Made by a program: the position numbers and the translations under genes. A DNA stretch of 64,000 nt, taken from contig NZ_AUQY01000002.1 of the NCBI RefSeq assembly GCF_000468535.1, positions 62,001 to 126,000 on the forward strand, read 5' to 3'. Numbering within the stretch: position 1 is the first letter of the stretch; each line of letters begins with the position of its first letter. This document shows positions 1 to 8,487 of this stretch, one piece after another. The DNA comes from Peptoniphilus mikwangii (GTDB lineage: Bacteria; Bacillota; Clostridia; Tissierellales; Peptoniphilaceae). The notes under the pieces were generated by a model. It was not told the DNA's origin. It worked only from the letters and a program-made list of their open reading frames with translations, and ran no database searches.

Positions 1-921
1 ATAGGATATCCAATTCTTATAAAAGCTGCCGGTGGTGGCGGTGGAAAGGGAATGAGGAAGGTATATAGCGAATCGGATATTAAAGTGGCTTTTGAGTCTG
101 CTAAGTCTGAAAGCATAGCTGCATTTAATAACGGGTCAATGTATATAGAAAAGCTTATTGAAAATCCGAGGCATGTAGAAGTACAAATTCTTGCGGACAG
201 CTTTGGTAATGTGGTTTCATTATTTGAAAGAAATTGTTCTATACAAAGAAAAAATCAAAAAATGATTGAAGAGGCACCATGTTTTGGAATTGATAATACT
301 ATAAGAGAAAAGTTATATAAAGAATCAATTAAGGCGGCAAAAGCATGTAATTATGAAAATGCAGGCACTATTGAATTTGTAATGGATGATGAAAATAATT
401 TTTATTTCATTGAGATGAATACGAGAATACAAGTCGAGCATCCTGTTACAGAAATGATTACCGATATTGATATAGTAAAAGAACAGCTTAAAATTGCTTC
501 GGAGATGAAACTGAATTTTAACCAAAGTGATATAAAAAGAAACGGGTATGCCATAGAATGTAGAGTTAACGCAGAAAGCCCTTTTAATAAATTTTTGTCT
601 CAAAGTGGCGAAGTGAAATTTTTATATGGTCCGGGTGGAGTTAATACGAGATTTGATTCACATTTATACACAGGAGCGAAAATAAGTCCGTTTTATGATT
701 CAATGATTGGAAAAATAATAGTTCACGATAAAACCAGAATTGGGGCTATAAGAAAAATGAGAAGGGCCATAGAAGAGACAATTGTAGTCGGTATTGATAC
801 AAATCTATATCTTTTATATGCAATACTTTATAATTTTGATTTTATAAAAGGTAAATACAACACTTCTTTTATTGAAAGAGAACTTGATGGTTTACTTAAG
901 TTGATGGAGAATTATAGATAG
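1..921 (+). CDS. accC: Biotin carboxylase subunit of acetyl-CoA carboxylase, 5' end outside the window
   Basis: The reading frame is open from base 1, so the gene starts upstream; 306 residues are present of a family length near 450. This subunit carboxylates biotin on the carrier protein with ATP and bicarbonate, the first half of malonyl-CoA synthesis. The visible part starts at the ATP-grasp glycine-rich loop (KAAGGGGGKGMR) and continues with VEVQILAD, the CSIQR segment, the metal/ATP-binding stretch IEMNTRIQVEHPVTEM and the AIECRVNAE motif of the C-terminal domain. Its stop overlaps the accD start by one base, which implies an operon with translational coupling. It could be confused with other biotin-dependent carboxylases, but the accD, accA and fab genes downstream settle the role. 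Confidence 0.96.
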   Translation: MGYPILIKAAGGGGGKGMRKVYSESDIKVAFESAKSESIAAFNNGSMYIEKLIENPRHVEVQILADSFGNVVSLFERNCSIQRKNQKMIEEAPCFGIDNTIREKLYKESIKAAKACNYENAGTIEFVMDDENNFYFIEMNTRIQVEHPVTEMITDIDIVKEQLKIASEMKLNFNQSDIKRNGYAIECRVNAESPFNKFLSQSGEVKFLYGPGGVNTRFDSHLYTGAKISPFYDSMIGKIIVHDKTRIGAIRKMRRAIEETIVVGIDTNLYLLYAILYNFDFIKGKYNTSFIERELDGLLKLMENYR

Positions 922-1802
922 TGGATTATTTTAAAAGAAAAAAAGATATTTTTAAAAAAATAAAAGAAATAAGAGATAAAAGACAAAATTCAGAGAAAAA
1001 AATTTTAGAAAAAAGTATAGTTTTTTCGCAGTGTAAAAACTGTGAATCTATGATTTTTGAAGATGAATTGACAAAAAATATGAGAGTCTGTCCAAATTGT
1101 GGATATCATTTAAAAATATCTTCAAAGGACAGACTTAAATATTTAATGGATAATTATGCATTTATTGAATTTAAAAAATATGAATCGGATCCGTTAGAAT
1201 TTGAAGGTTATGAAGAAAAGAAGAAGATTATGAGAGACAAGACATCTTTAAGTGAAGCTGTAATAGTGGTAAAAGGGGCTATAAGCGGAAATAAGTGTTA
1301 TGTATTTTTAATGGATTCTGATTTTTTTATGGGAAGTATGGGAGTCGAAGTAGGAGAGAGGATAGCTTATTGTTTTGAGCTTGCAGCAAGAGAACAACTG
1401 CCGGTAGTTGGTTTTTGTGCAAGTGGCGGGGCAAGAATGCAGGAGGGAATTTTTTCACTCATGCAAATGGCTAATACTACATTTGCACTTAGAAAACATT
1501 CTGAAATGGGAAATTTATATATTTCGGTTTTGACAGACCCGACTACCGGAGGAGTATCTGCAAGTTTTGCAAGTCTTGCAGATATAATAATAGCGGAGCC
1601 TGGAGCAAGAATATGTTTTACAGGCAGAAGAGTTATAGAGGAAACGATAAAACAAGAATTACCTAAAGATTTTCAAAGTGCGGAGTTTTTGATTGAACAT
1701 GGATTTTTAGATGAGATAGTTGATAGGAGAGAACAAAAAAATTATATAGGAAAAATTTTGAGCTATCATAGGAGAAAAGATGAGGATAGAAGAGATTTTT
1801 AA
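921..1802 (+). CDS. accD: Acetyl-CoA carboxylase carboxyltransferase subunit beta
   Basis: 293 residues. Transfers CO2 from carboxybiotin to acetyl-CoA as part of the alpha2beta2 carboxyltransferase. The N-terminal four-cysteine zinc ribbon typical of bacterial AccD is intact (C38, C41, C57, C60), and a crotonase-fold body follows with the GFCASGGARMQEG oxyanion-loop region and the DPTTGGVSASFA segment. The start is GTG at 921, sharing its G with the accC stop, and GGAGA about 10 bases upstream serves as the ribosome site. The 3' end overlaps accA by 23 bases, which would help keep the two partner subunits in equal amounts. Confidence 0.96.
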   Translation: MDYFKRKKDIFKKIKEIRDKRQNSEKKILEKSIVFSQCKNCESMIFEDELTKNMRVCPNCGYHLKISSKDRLKYLMDNYAFIEFKKYESDPLEFEGYEEKKKIMRDKTSLSEAVIVVKGAISGNKCYVFLMDSDFFMGSMGVEVGERIAYCFELAAREQLPVVGFCASGGARMQEGIFSLMQMANTTFALRKHSEMGNLYISVLTDPTTGGVSASFASLADIIIAEPGARICFTGRRVIEETIKQELPKDFQSAEFLIEHGFLDEIVDRREQKNYIGKILSYHRRKDEDRRDF

Positions 1803-2691
1803 AGAAATACTTGATGAAGAAAAACTATCTAAGTTTAAAAATAGTTATGAATTTAAGAAATATAAAGAATCTATTTTAAATGATGCAAAAGAATTTTTGA
1901 CACCAAGTGATAGAGTTTTTTTATCAAGGTATAAAAACAGGCCTAAAGCAAAAGATTTTATAGAAAATATTATAGATGATCCTATTTATTTTAAGGGAGA
2001 TAGATGTTTTAAAGAAGACAGTTCTATAATATGCGGAATTGGAAAGTTGTATGATGAGGTTGTAACATTTATAGGGATAAATAAGGGAAGAGATTTTGAA
2101 GAGAGCATAAAATGTAATTTTGGAATGGTAAATCCTGAGGGATATAGAAAAGCCGTAAGGATTATGAAACAGGCAGAAAAATTTAAAAGACCGATAATAT
2201 GTTTTGTAGACACACCGGGAGCTTATCCCGGGGTTGGGGCGGAAGAAAGAGGCCAAGCAGAAGCTATAGCGAAGTCCATATACACAATGGCAGGGATAAA
2301 TACAAATACAGTTTCTGTTATTACAGGTGAAGGAGCAAGTGGCGGAGCGATAGCACTTTGCGTTTGTGATCATTTAATTATGATGGAAAATGCCATATAT
2401 TCAATACTTTCACCGGAAGGATTCGCATCTATATTGTGGAGAGATTCCGGTAAAGTTGATAAGGCTATAGAGATTATGAAACTTACTTCAAAAGATTTAT
2501 ATAAATTTAAAATATGTGATGAAGTTATTGAAGAGGACCTTGCGCCTACACAGGAAGATTTTTTTGAAAATTACAGCAGGCTTAAAAATTCAATTGTTGA
2601 TGCGTTGAAAAAACTAAAAAATATTCCAAAAGATGAGTTATTAAAAAATAGAAGAGAAAAATATAGGAGTTTAGAATGGGGCTTAAAATAG
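1780..2691 (+). CDS. accA: Acetyl-CoA carboxylase carboxyltransferase subunit alpha
   Basis: 303 residues, normal for AccA (about 310-320). Partner of AccD in the carboxyltransferase that makes malonyl-CoA in the cytoplasm. Family marks are the VNPEGYRKA segment, FVDTPGAYPGVGAEERGQ, and the GEGASGGAIAL loop that forms the oxyanion hole, then SILSPEGFASILWRD. ATG 1780 is preceded by GGAGA and lies inside the accD end. The last 16 bases overlap fabH, so initiation of fabH is probably coupled to termination here. The window has no sign of the biotin carrier accB, which must lie upstream. Confidence 0.96.
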   Translation: MRIEEIFKEILDEEKLSKFKNSYEFKKYKESILNDAKEFLTPSDRVFLSRYKNRPKAKDFIENIIDDPIYFKGDRCFKEDSSIICGIGKLYDEVVTFIGINKGRDFEESIKCNFGMVNPEGYRKAVRIMKQAEKFKRPIICFVDTPGAYPGVGAEERGQAEAIAKSIYTMAGINTNTVSVITGEGASGGAIALCVCDHLIMMENAIYSILSPEGFASILWRDSGKVDKAIEIMKLTSKDLYKFKICDEVIEEDLAPTQEDFFENYSRLKNSIVDALKKLKNIPKDELLKNRREKYRSLEWGLK

Positions 2692-3584
2692 TAGATGCAG
2701 TTAGCTATGTTCCTGATAGAACAGTAGATAATAGTTATTTTGAAAGTTATCTTGATACAACTAATGAGTGGATAGTTCAAAGAACCGGAATTGAAAAGAG
2801 ACATTTTAGTGATTTACAGGTATCTGAAATGGTATTAAACGCATCAAAAAAATTGCAAATTTTTAATAGAGAAAGTATTAAATTGGTAATTTCCGCAACG
2901 GTTACTTCAGATTATGTAGTTCCGTCTTTATCCGCTTTAGTGCATAAAGAGCTCGATTTACTTGAAGAAGTATTATCTTTTGATATTAACATGGCTTGTA
3001 CAGGATTTATAGGAGGACTTATAGTTGCGGAGAGTATGCTGAAAGTTGGGGAACAAGCCGTAATAATAGGTGCAGAGAAATTAAGTAATATAATAAATTT
3101 TGATGATAGAGCTACTGCCATGTTATTTGGAGATGGAGCCGCCGTTACAATTGTAGAAAAGACAAATGAGAAGTTTTCTAAAGTATCGGGTACAGTTCCA
3201 AGTTTTGATTTAAAGTTTATAAACGATGGAAAATCTAAAGTAACTATGGAGGGAAGAAATGTATATAAATTTGCAACATCAGTTATTCCATCCGGAATAG
3301 ATAAGCTTTTAGGTATGAATAATATAAATGTATGTGATATAGAGCATTTTGTGTTACATCAAGCTAATTTAAGAATTATAGAGTCTATTGTAAAGAAGAC
3401 GGGATATAAAGAAAAATTTTTTACTAATATTCAAAATATGGGAAATACTTCATCGGCAAGTATTGGACTTTGTTTGGCTGAAATGAAGAATAAAAATATA
3501 TTAAAAAATGGAGATAGAGCCTTATTATTCGGATTTGGCGGAGGATTAACATATGCAGGGGTAATAGTGGAGTGTGGAATATGA
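2676..3584 (+). CDS. fabH: Beta-ketoacyl-ACP synthase III
   Basis: 302 residues, slightly shorter than most FabH (about 315-330). Condenses a short acyl-CoA primer with malonyl-ACP to begin fatty acid elongation. The Cys-His-Asn triad is visible: C108 in NMACTGF, H228 in LHQAN and N257 in GNTSSAS. The EWIVQRTGIEKRH segment near the N terminus is characteristic of the family. ATG 2676 has TAGGAG six bases upstream. Overlap with accA before it and with fabK after it places it in the middle of one transcript. Primer preference (acetyl or branched) cannot be read from the sequence alone. Confidence 0.95.
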   Translation: MGLKIVDAVSYVPDRTVDNSYFESYLDTTNEWIVQRTGIEKRHFSDLQVSEMVLNASKKLQIFNRESIKLVISATVTSDYVVPSLSALVHKELDLLEEVLSFDINMACTGFIGGLIVAESMLKVGEQAVIIGAEKLSNIINFDDRATAMLFGDGAAVTIVEKTNEKFSKVSGTVPSFDLKFINDGKSKVTMEGRNVYKFATSVIPSGIDKLLGMNNINVCDIEHFVLHQANLRIIESIVKKTGYKEKFFTNIQNMGNTSSASIGLCLAEMKNKNILKNGDRALLFGFGGGLTYAGVIVECGI

Positions 3585-4510
3585 AATTACAAGAAATGCT
3601 TAACATAAAGTATCCTCTAATTCAGGGAGGAATGGCACATATAGCAACAGGAAAATTTGCAGCAGCTGTAAGTAATTCAGGAGGACTTGGAGTTATAGGA
3701 TCGGGAGGTTTTACTGCTAAGGAGCTTAGAGATGAAATAGAAACGTGTTTGAAACTTACAGATAAACCATTTGGGATAAATATATTGCTATTGCACAGAG
3801 AGATAGAAGAAATTTCTGATATAGTTTGTGAATATGGAATTAAAATTCTTACAACGGGAGCAGGTAATCCGGGAAAGTATATAGATAAATGGAAAGCTCA
3901 TAATATAAAAATATTTCCGGTAATATCTTCTAAAGCACTTGCTATTAGAATGGAAAAGCTCGGAGTAGATGGAGTGATTGCAGAAGGACAAGAGGCAGGA
4001 GGACATATAGGTGAACTTGGGACTATAGTTTTGGTAAATGAGGTTGCAAATTCATTATCTATACCTGTGATTGCTGCAGGAGGAATTGCAAGTGGAAAAC
4101 AACTTTTAGCGGTAGAAGTTTTAGGGGCGGTAGGAGCGCAAATAGGGACTTGTCTGTTACCTGCAATAGAATGTCCGATACATGATGACTATAAAGAAAA
4201 AATTATAAATGCAAAATCATCTCAAGTGACAGTAATTGGGAGAATAAATGGACTGCCGGTGAGACTTCTAAAAAATGAAATGACAAGAAAATATATAGAA
4301 TGCGAAAAAAACGGAGCTGAACTACAAGAGCTTGAACAAATGACTTTAGGAGCATTAAGACGTGCTGTCAAAGATGGAGATATGATAAATGGTTCTATAA
4401 TGTGCGGACAAGTAGTCGGAGAAGTAAATTTAAGGAGAAAATTAGTAGACATCTTAGATGGAATCTACAGTGAATACTTAAATGCCAAGGAGAAATTATG
4501 TGCGAAATAA
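3581..4510 (+). CDS. fabK: Enoyl-ACP reductase II (FMN-dependent)
   Basis: 309 residues. Reduces the enoyl-ACP double bond in the last step of each elongation cycle, using NAD(P)H through FMN. The protein has the 2-nitropropane-dioxygenase-like TIM-barrel features of FabK: YPLIQGGMAHIATG at the N terminus, GVIAEGQEAGGHIG, and PVIAAGGIASG for flavin phosphate binding. I chose ATG 3581 over the upstream in-frame GTG 3572: it makes an ATGA overlap with the fabH stop and has GGAG eight bases before it. No FabI is visible here, so this cluster would be expected to resist triclosan-type FabI inhibitors, which is general knowledge of FabK and not tested here. Confidence 0.95.
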   Translation: MKLQEMLNIKYPLIQGGMAHIATGKFAAAVSNSGGLGVIGSGGFTAKELRDEIETCLKLTDKPFGINILLLHREIEEISDIVCEYGIKILTTGAGNPGKYIDKWKAHNIKIFPVISSKALAIRMEKLGVDGVIAEGQEAGGHIGELGTIVLVNEVANSLSIPVIAAGGIASGKQLLAVEVLGAVGAQIGTCLLPAIECPIHDDYKEKIINAKSSQVTVIGRINGLPVRLLKNEMTRKYIECEKNGAELQELEQMTLGALRRAVKDGDMINGSIMCGQVVGEVNLRRKLVDILDGIYSEYLNAKEKLCAK

Positions 4511-5481
4511 AATTAAGTGAAAAACATAAATTTGATAATGAGAACATAAGAGGAAGGAAAATAGGATATATATATGCAGGACAAGGAAGTCAGGTTCCGC
4601 ATATGGGATTAGATTTTTATAATAGCAGTATTTCAGCAAAAAAGTTTTATGATAGTGTAGATAAAAGTTTAGATTTAAAAAGATTGTCATTTGAAGCTGA
4701 TGAAGATGAACTTGTAAAAACTGAAAACACACAAGTTGTATTAATAGGTTTTCAAGTAATGCTTACAAAATTATTTAATGAAAATAATATAGTTCCCAAT
4801 GCTGTTTGTGGACTTAGTATTGGAGAATACGGAGCATTGTATTGCTCGGGAGTTCTAAATGAAGAAGATGTTTTAAAAATATCCAAGTTTAGAGGAACGG
4901 AAATGAGTAAATGTTCTGAGGGAATCAATACAGAAATGTATGCGATAATTAATTCATCTGAGCAATATATAAATGCAGTATTAGAAATATATAACAGTAC
5001 CGAAAAATTTGTTCAAATATCTAATATAAATTCTAAAGAGCAGATAGTAATTTCAGGAGATAAAGATGTATTAGAAAAAGTTAAATTACATTTAAAAAAA
5101 GACGGTGTCAGGTATATTAAACTAAAAGTTTCGGGAGCATTTCATACAGCATATATGTATAGGGCGGCTGAAAGTCTTGAAGAGTATTTTAAGACGATTG
5201 AATTTAGTGAACCTAAAATACCTGTCTATTATAATGTAACAGGAAGTAAGGAAGACGAAGGTAATATAAAGAATCTAATGGTAAAACAAGTTAAGTCTAC
5301 TGTCAGGTTTGAAGATGATATAAAAAATATGATTGAGGATGGTATAGACTTATTTATTGAAATAGGATTTAACAATGTCATAAAAAAAATTGTAAGAAAA
5401 ATAAATAGCAATGTACAAGTAATTTCTGTTTCAAGTTACGAAGATTTTAAAGATTTGGTGGAGAAATTTTATGAAAAATAG
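4498..5481 (+). CDS. fabD: Malonyl-CoA:ACP transacylase
   Basis: 327 residues. Moves malonyl groups from CoA to acyl carrier protein. The nucleophile elbow is GLSIGEY with S107, and the catalytic histidine is H216 in SGAFHTAYM. The N terminus has AGQGSQVPHMG, the usual substrate-loop segment. About 20 extra residues precede that motif compared with compact FabD proteins, but ATG 4498 has AAGGAG just upstream and overlaps fabK by 13 bases, so the start is well supported. It overlaps fabG by 11 bases at the other end. Confidence 0.94.
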   Translation: MCEIKLSEKHKFDNENIRGRKIGYIYAGQGSQVPHMGLDFYNSSISAKKFYDSVDKSLDLKRLSFEADEDELVKTENTQVVLIGFQVMLTKLFNENNIVPNAVCGLSIGEYGALYCSGVLNEEDVLKISKFRGTEMSKCSEGINTEMYAIINSSEQYINAVLEIYNSTEKFVQISNINSKEQIVISGDKDVLEKVKLHLKKDGVRYIKLKVSGAFHTAYMYRAAESLEEYFKTIEFSEPKIPVYYNVTGSKEDEGNIKNLMVKQVKSTVRFEDDIKNMIEDGIDLFIEIGFNNVIKKIVRKINSNVQVISVSSYEDFKDLVEKFYEK

Positions 5482-6202
5482 AACAGCTTTGATAACAGGA
5501 GCTACAAGAGGTATAGGAAAGAGAATAGCTATTGAATTTGCCGATAGAGGTTATAATTTAATAATAAATTATAGAGATAAAGAAAGCTTTGAATTACTTG
5601 AAAAAGAAATCTCAGATAATTGCCAACTTTTAGGGGTTAGAGGAGATGTTTCAAATTTTGAGGATGTAAGTAAAATTTTTGATGAAGGAATTAAAAGATT
5701 TGGAACAATTGATGTGCTTGTAAATAATGCCGGAATTACTTCAGATAATCTTGCAATTAGAATGAGTAATGAAGAATTTGATAAAGTAATAGATGTTAAT
5801 TTGAAAGGTTGTTTTTATTTTATGAAATTGGCTGCAAAACATATGCTTAAGAATAGAAACGGCAGAATTATATCCATATCTTCAGTTGTAGGATTACATG
5901 GAAATGCCGGACAAATAAATTATGCTGCAAGTAAAGCCGGCTTAATAGGAATGACAAAAACTTTGGCATTAGAGCTTGCAAGTAGAAATATAACCGTAAA
6001 TGCAGTAGCGCCGGGATTTATTGAAACTGAAATGACAGATAAATTAAGTGACAATTCAAGAAAATTAATACTTGATAAAGTTCCTCTTAACAGAATAGGA
6101 ACTACTGAAGATGTTGCAAAAGCTGTAATATTTTTAGCATCAGATGATGCGAGATATATTACCGGACAAGTACTATCTGTTGATGGAGGTATGAATATAT
6201 GA
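5471..6202 (+). CDS. fabG: 3-oxoacyl-ACP reductase
   Basis: 243 residues, standard length for this short-chain dehydrogenase. Reduces beta-ketoacyl-ACP with NADPH. The nucleotide-binding TGATRGIG motif is at residues 9-16, NNAG at 86-89, and the active-site Ser138, Tyr151 and Lys155 form the S-Y-K set. The GFIETEMTD stretch and the C-terminal DGGMNI also match FabG. Start ATG 5471 lies inside the fabD end, and the stop forms an ATGA overlap with fabF, so it is cotranscribed with the surrounding fatty-acid genes. Confidence 0.96.
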   Translation: MKNRTALITGATRGIGKRIAIEFADRGYNLIINYRDKESFELLEKEISDNCQLLGVRGDVSNFEDVSKIFDEGIKRFGTIDVLVNNAGITSDNLAIRMSNEEFDKVIDVNLKGCFYFMKLAAKHMLKNRNGRIISISSVVGLHGNAGQINYAASKAGLIGMTKTLALELASRNITVNAVAPGFIETEMTDKLSDNSRKLILDKVPLNRIGTTEDVAKAVIFLASDDARYITGQVLSVDGGMNI

Positions 6203-7434
6203 GACGTCGCGTAGCAGTAACGGGAATAGGATTTATTTCTCCGATAGGCAATGATGAAAAGACATTAACTGAAAATTTACGAAAAGGTAAGTGTGCAGTA
6301 GATCGCATAACATTATGCAACACAGAGAATTTAGATGTAAAAATTGCATGTGAATGTAAAGATTTTAATTCTGAAGATCATTTCAGCAAAAAAGATTTAA
6401 AAAGAATGGACAGAGTTAATATCTTGGGAATAGTTGCAGCAAGAAAAGCCGTAGAAGATAGCGGGATAAAGCTTGACGATTGTGATATAGATAGAGTTTC
6501 CATTATGGTAGCATCCGGAGTGGGAGGACTTTCAACAATTGAAAGAGAGTCTTTTAAGGCATTTGAAAAAGGATATTCAAGAGTAAGTCCGTTTTTTATT
6601 CCGATGATAATCGCAAATATGACAAGTGCACAAATAGCAATTGACTTGAATGTACATGGATATGTATCATGTCCCGTGACAGCTTGTGCATCTTCAAGTA
6701 CAGCTATATTAGACGCATATAGAAGCATTAAAGACGGCTATAATGATGTTGTTATTGCAGGAGGAAGTGAAGCAAGTATTAACGGACTTGGAATAGGGGG
6801 CTTTAATTCTATGAAAGCACTGTATGCAGGTGAAGATATAAATAGAGCCAGCATACCGTTTGATAGATGCAGAAGCGGATTTGTCATGGGAGAAGGTGCT
6901 GCAATTTTAGTGTTGGAAGAATTAAAAAGCGCAAAAAAAAGAGGAGCAAAGATTTATGGAGAAATTGTAGGTTCATCAATGACATGTGATGCAGGTCATA
7001 TAACTTCTCCGAATGAAAATGGAAAATTTGCAGCTCTTGCAATGAAAAATACGGTATTGGAAAATGGAAATAAATTGGAAGATGTAGATTATATAAATGC
7101 ACACGGAACTTCCACACCGTTAAATGATAAGTATGAAACAAAGGCGATTAAACGAGTTTTTGGCGATAATGCTTATTCTTTGAATGTATCAAGTACGAAA
7201 TCTATGACAGGTCATTTACTTGGAGCAAGCGGCTCACTTGAGGCAATTATTACTCTTATTGCAATAAAAAATTCATTCATACCTCCAACGATAAATTTTT
7301 TAGAGCCGGATCCTGAATGTGACCTTAATATAACACCGAATATAGCAGTTAATAAAAAAATAAAACTTGCAATTTCAAATTCACTTGGATTTGGAGGACA
7401 TAATGTGTCAATTGCATTTAAAGGATGTGAATAG
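6199..7434 (+). CDS. fabF: Beta-ketoacyl-ACP synthase II
   Basis: 411 residues, the family's usual length. Extends acyl-ACP by condensation with malonyl-ACP. The thiolase-fold active site is complete: C163 in TACASS, H302 in NAHGTSTPLND and H339 in SMTGHLLGASG. The C-terminal SNSLGFGGHN motif is also present. The start overlaps the fabG stop by four bases (ATGA) and its stop abuts fabZ directly. Because no fabB or fabA is visible, any unsaturated fatty acid synthesis would need a route not shown in this window. Confidence 0.96.
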   Translation: MRRRVAVTGIGFISPIGNDEKTLTENLRKGKCAVDRITLCNTENLDVKIACECKDFNSEDHFSKKDLKRMDRVNILGIVAARKAVEDSGIKLDDCDIDRVSIMVASGVGGLSTIERESFKAFEKGYSRVSPFFIPMIIANMTSAQIAIDLNVHGYVSCPVTACASSSTAILDAYRSIKDGYNDVVIAGGSEASINGLGIGGFNSMKALYAGEDINRASIPFDRCRSGFVMGEGAAILVLEELKSAKKRGAKIYGEIVGSSMTCDAGHITSPNENGKFAALAMKNTVLENGNKLEDVDYINAHGTSTPLNDKYETKAIKRVFGDNAYSLNVSSTKSMTGHLLGASGSLEAIITLIAIKNSFIPPTINFLEPDPECDLNITPNIAVNKKIKLAISNSLGFGGHNVSIAFKGCE

Positions 7435-7860
7435 ATGTATAATTCAAATGAAATATCAAAAATATTACCACATAAATTTCCATTTCTATTGATAGACAGA
7501 ATAATAGAAATGGAAGAAGGAAAATATGCTAAAGGAATAAAAAACATAACAGTGACTGATCCTGTATTTCAAGGACATTTTCCGGATGAACATGTATATC
7601 CGGGAGTGTTAATAGTAGAGGCAATGGCACAAGTTGGTGCTTTTGCAATACTTTCAGAAGAAAAGAATATTGGGAAAAAAGCATATTTTACAAAAATAAA
7701 GGAAGTCAAATTTTTAAAGACTGTAGTCCCGGGAGATACATTAGAAATCACAACTACTCTCATCAGCAGAAGATTAAATGTCGGATTTGCAAATTGTATT
7801 GCATGCGTAAACGGTGAGGTGGTATGTAGAGGAGAAATAGCCTTTGCACTGAGTTTATAA
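7435..7860 (+). CDS. fabZ: 3-hydroxyacyl-ACP dehydratase
   Basis: 141 residues, a single hot-dog domain. Dehydrates 3-hydroxyacyl-ACP to the trans-2-enoyl form. The LPHKFPFLLIDR motif opens the protein, the catalytic His48 is in FQGHFPD and the catalytic acid Glu62 is in LIVEAMAQ. ATG 7435 follows the fabF stop without a gap, the last step in a chain of touching genes. It appears to be the final gene of the fatty-acid operon, since a 49-base gap with its own promoter-like sequence precedes the next gene. FabZ and FabA differ in isomerase activity, and length and motifs favour FabZ. Confidence 0.95.
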   Translation: MYNSNEISKILPHKFPFLLIDRIIEMEEGKYAKGIKNITVTDPVFQGHFPDEHVYPGVLIVEAMAQVGAFAILSEEKNIGKKAYFTKIKEVKFLKTVVPGDTLEITTTLISRRLNVGFANCIACVNGEVVCRGEIAFALSL

Positions 7861-7862
7861 TA

Positions 7863-7891
7863 TTGTACTTATTTTAGTTATCTGTTATTAT
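7863..7891 (+). promoter_or_regulatory. Possible sigma-A promoter for the MarR gene
   Basis: TTGTAC at 7863-7868 and TATTAT at 7886-7891 are 17 bases apart. Transcription would begin around 7898, at the ribosome site of the MarR gene, leaving almost no leader, so this is weakly supported. Confidence 0.35.
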
Positions 7892-7909
7892 TTATTTGAG
7901 GTGAATTTT

Positions 7910-8368
7910 GTGTTCGAGCATGTTTTTAAAGAGTTATATGACAAATTTAAATTGAATTTTTACAGAAATATTTTTGGCGGTTTTGCGGAAAGAGAATCAT
8001 CTCTTACAGCTACGGAAACTTTTTGTACAGAAGTAATTTATGCATTGGATAAACCTACCATAAATGAAATGGGTAAATTTTTAAACATCTCTCAACCTAA
8101 CATAACTTATAAGGTAAATAATCTTGTAAAAAAAGGTTATGTAAAAAAAATACAGTCTGAAAATGATAAAAGAGAAGTGTTTTTAGAAGTTACAGATAAG
8201 TTTTATAACTATTATAATGTAAAAAATGAATATATGAATCTTGTTTTAAAGAGAGCGAGAAATAGGTTTTCCGAAGAGGATTTAGAAAAATTTGAATATA
8301 TGTTAAGTGTAATATCAGAAGATTTAATGCCTGAAATAACCGAAGGAATGATAAGATTAAAAACTTGA
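7910..8368 (+). CDS. MarR-family transcriptional regulator
   Basis: 152 residues. A winged-helix DNA-binding protein: the recognition region reads TINEMGKFLNISQPNITYKV followed by a KKGYVKKIQSENDKREVFLEVT wing, with helices on both sides for dimerisation. GTG 7910 is preferred over the in-frame GTG 7901 because GAGGTGA (7898-7904) lies at proper spacing only for the former. It directly follows the fatty-acid operon on the same strand. MarR-type FabT regulates fab genes in streptococci and lactococci, so a similar role is a reasonable inference, but here the gene is at the distal end and no operator was found to prove it. Confidence 0.82.
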   Translation: MFEHVFKELYDKFKLNFYRNIFGGFAERESSLTATETFCTEVIYALDKPTINEMGKFLNISQPNITYKVNNLVKKGYVKKIQSENDKREVFLEVTDKFYNYYNVKNEYMNLVLKRARNRFSEEDLEKFEYMLSVISEDLMPEITEGMIRLKT

Positions 8369-8429
8369 TATAGGTGTTAAATAAATTTATTTTGCTGTAA
8401 AACAGTAGCTATTAAATTGAGAATTAATA

Positions 8430-8438
8430 TGTTATAAT
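8430..8438 (+). promoter_or_regulatory. Extended -10 promoter of the EF-G-like gene
   Basis: TGTTATAAT, an extended -10 (TG at 8430-8431, TATAAT at 8433-8438). No good -35 is seen. AGGAGG at 8474-8479 is the ribosome site for ATG 8488. Confidence 0.65.
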
Positions 8439-8487
8439 AGTAAAGTAAAAACGATTTCAAAAACATTATATATAGGAGGATTACATT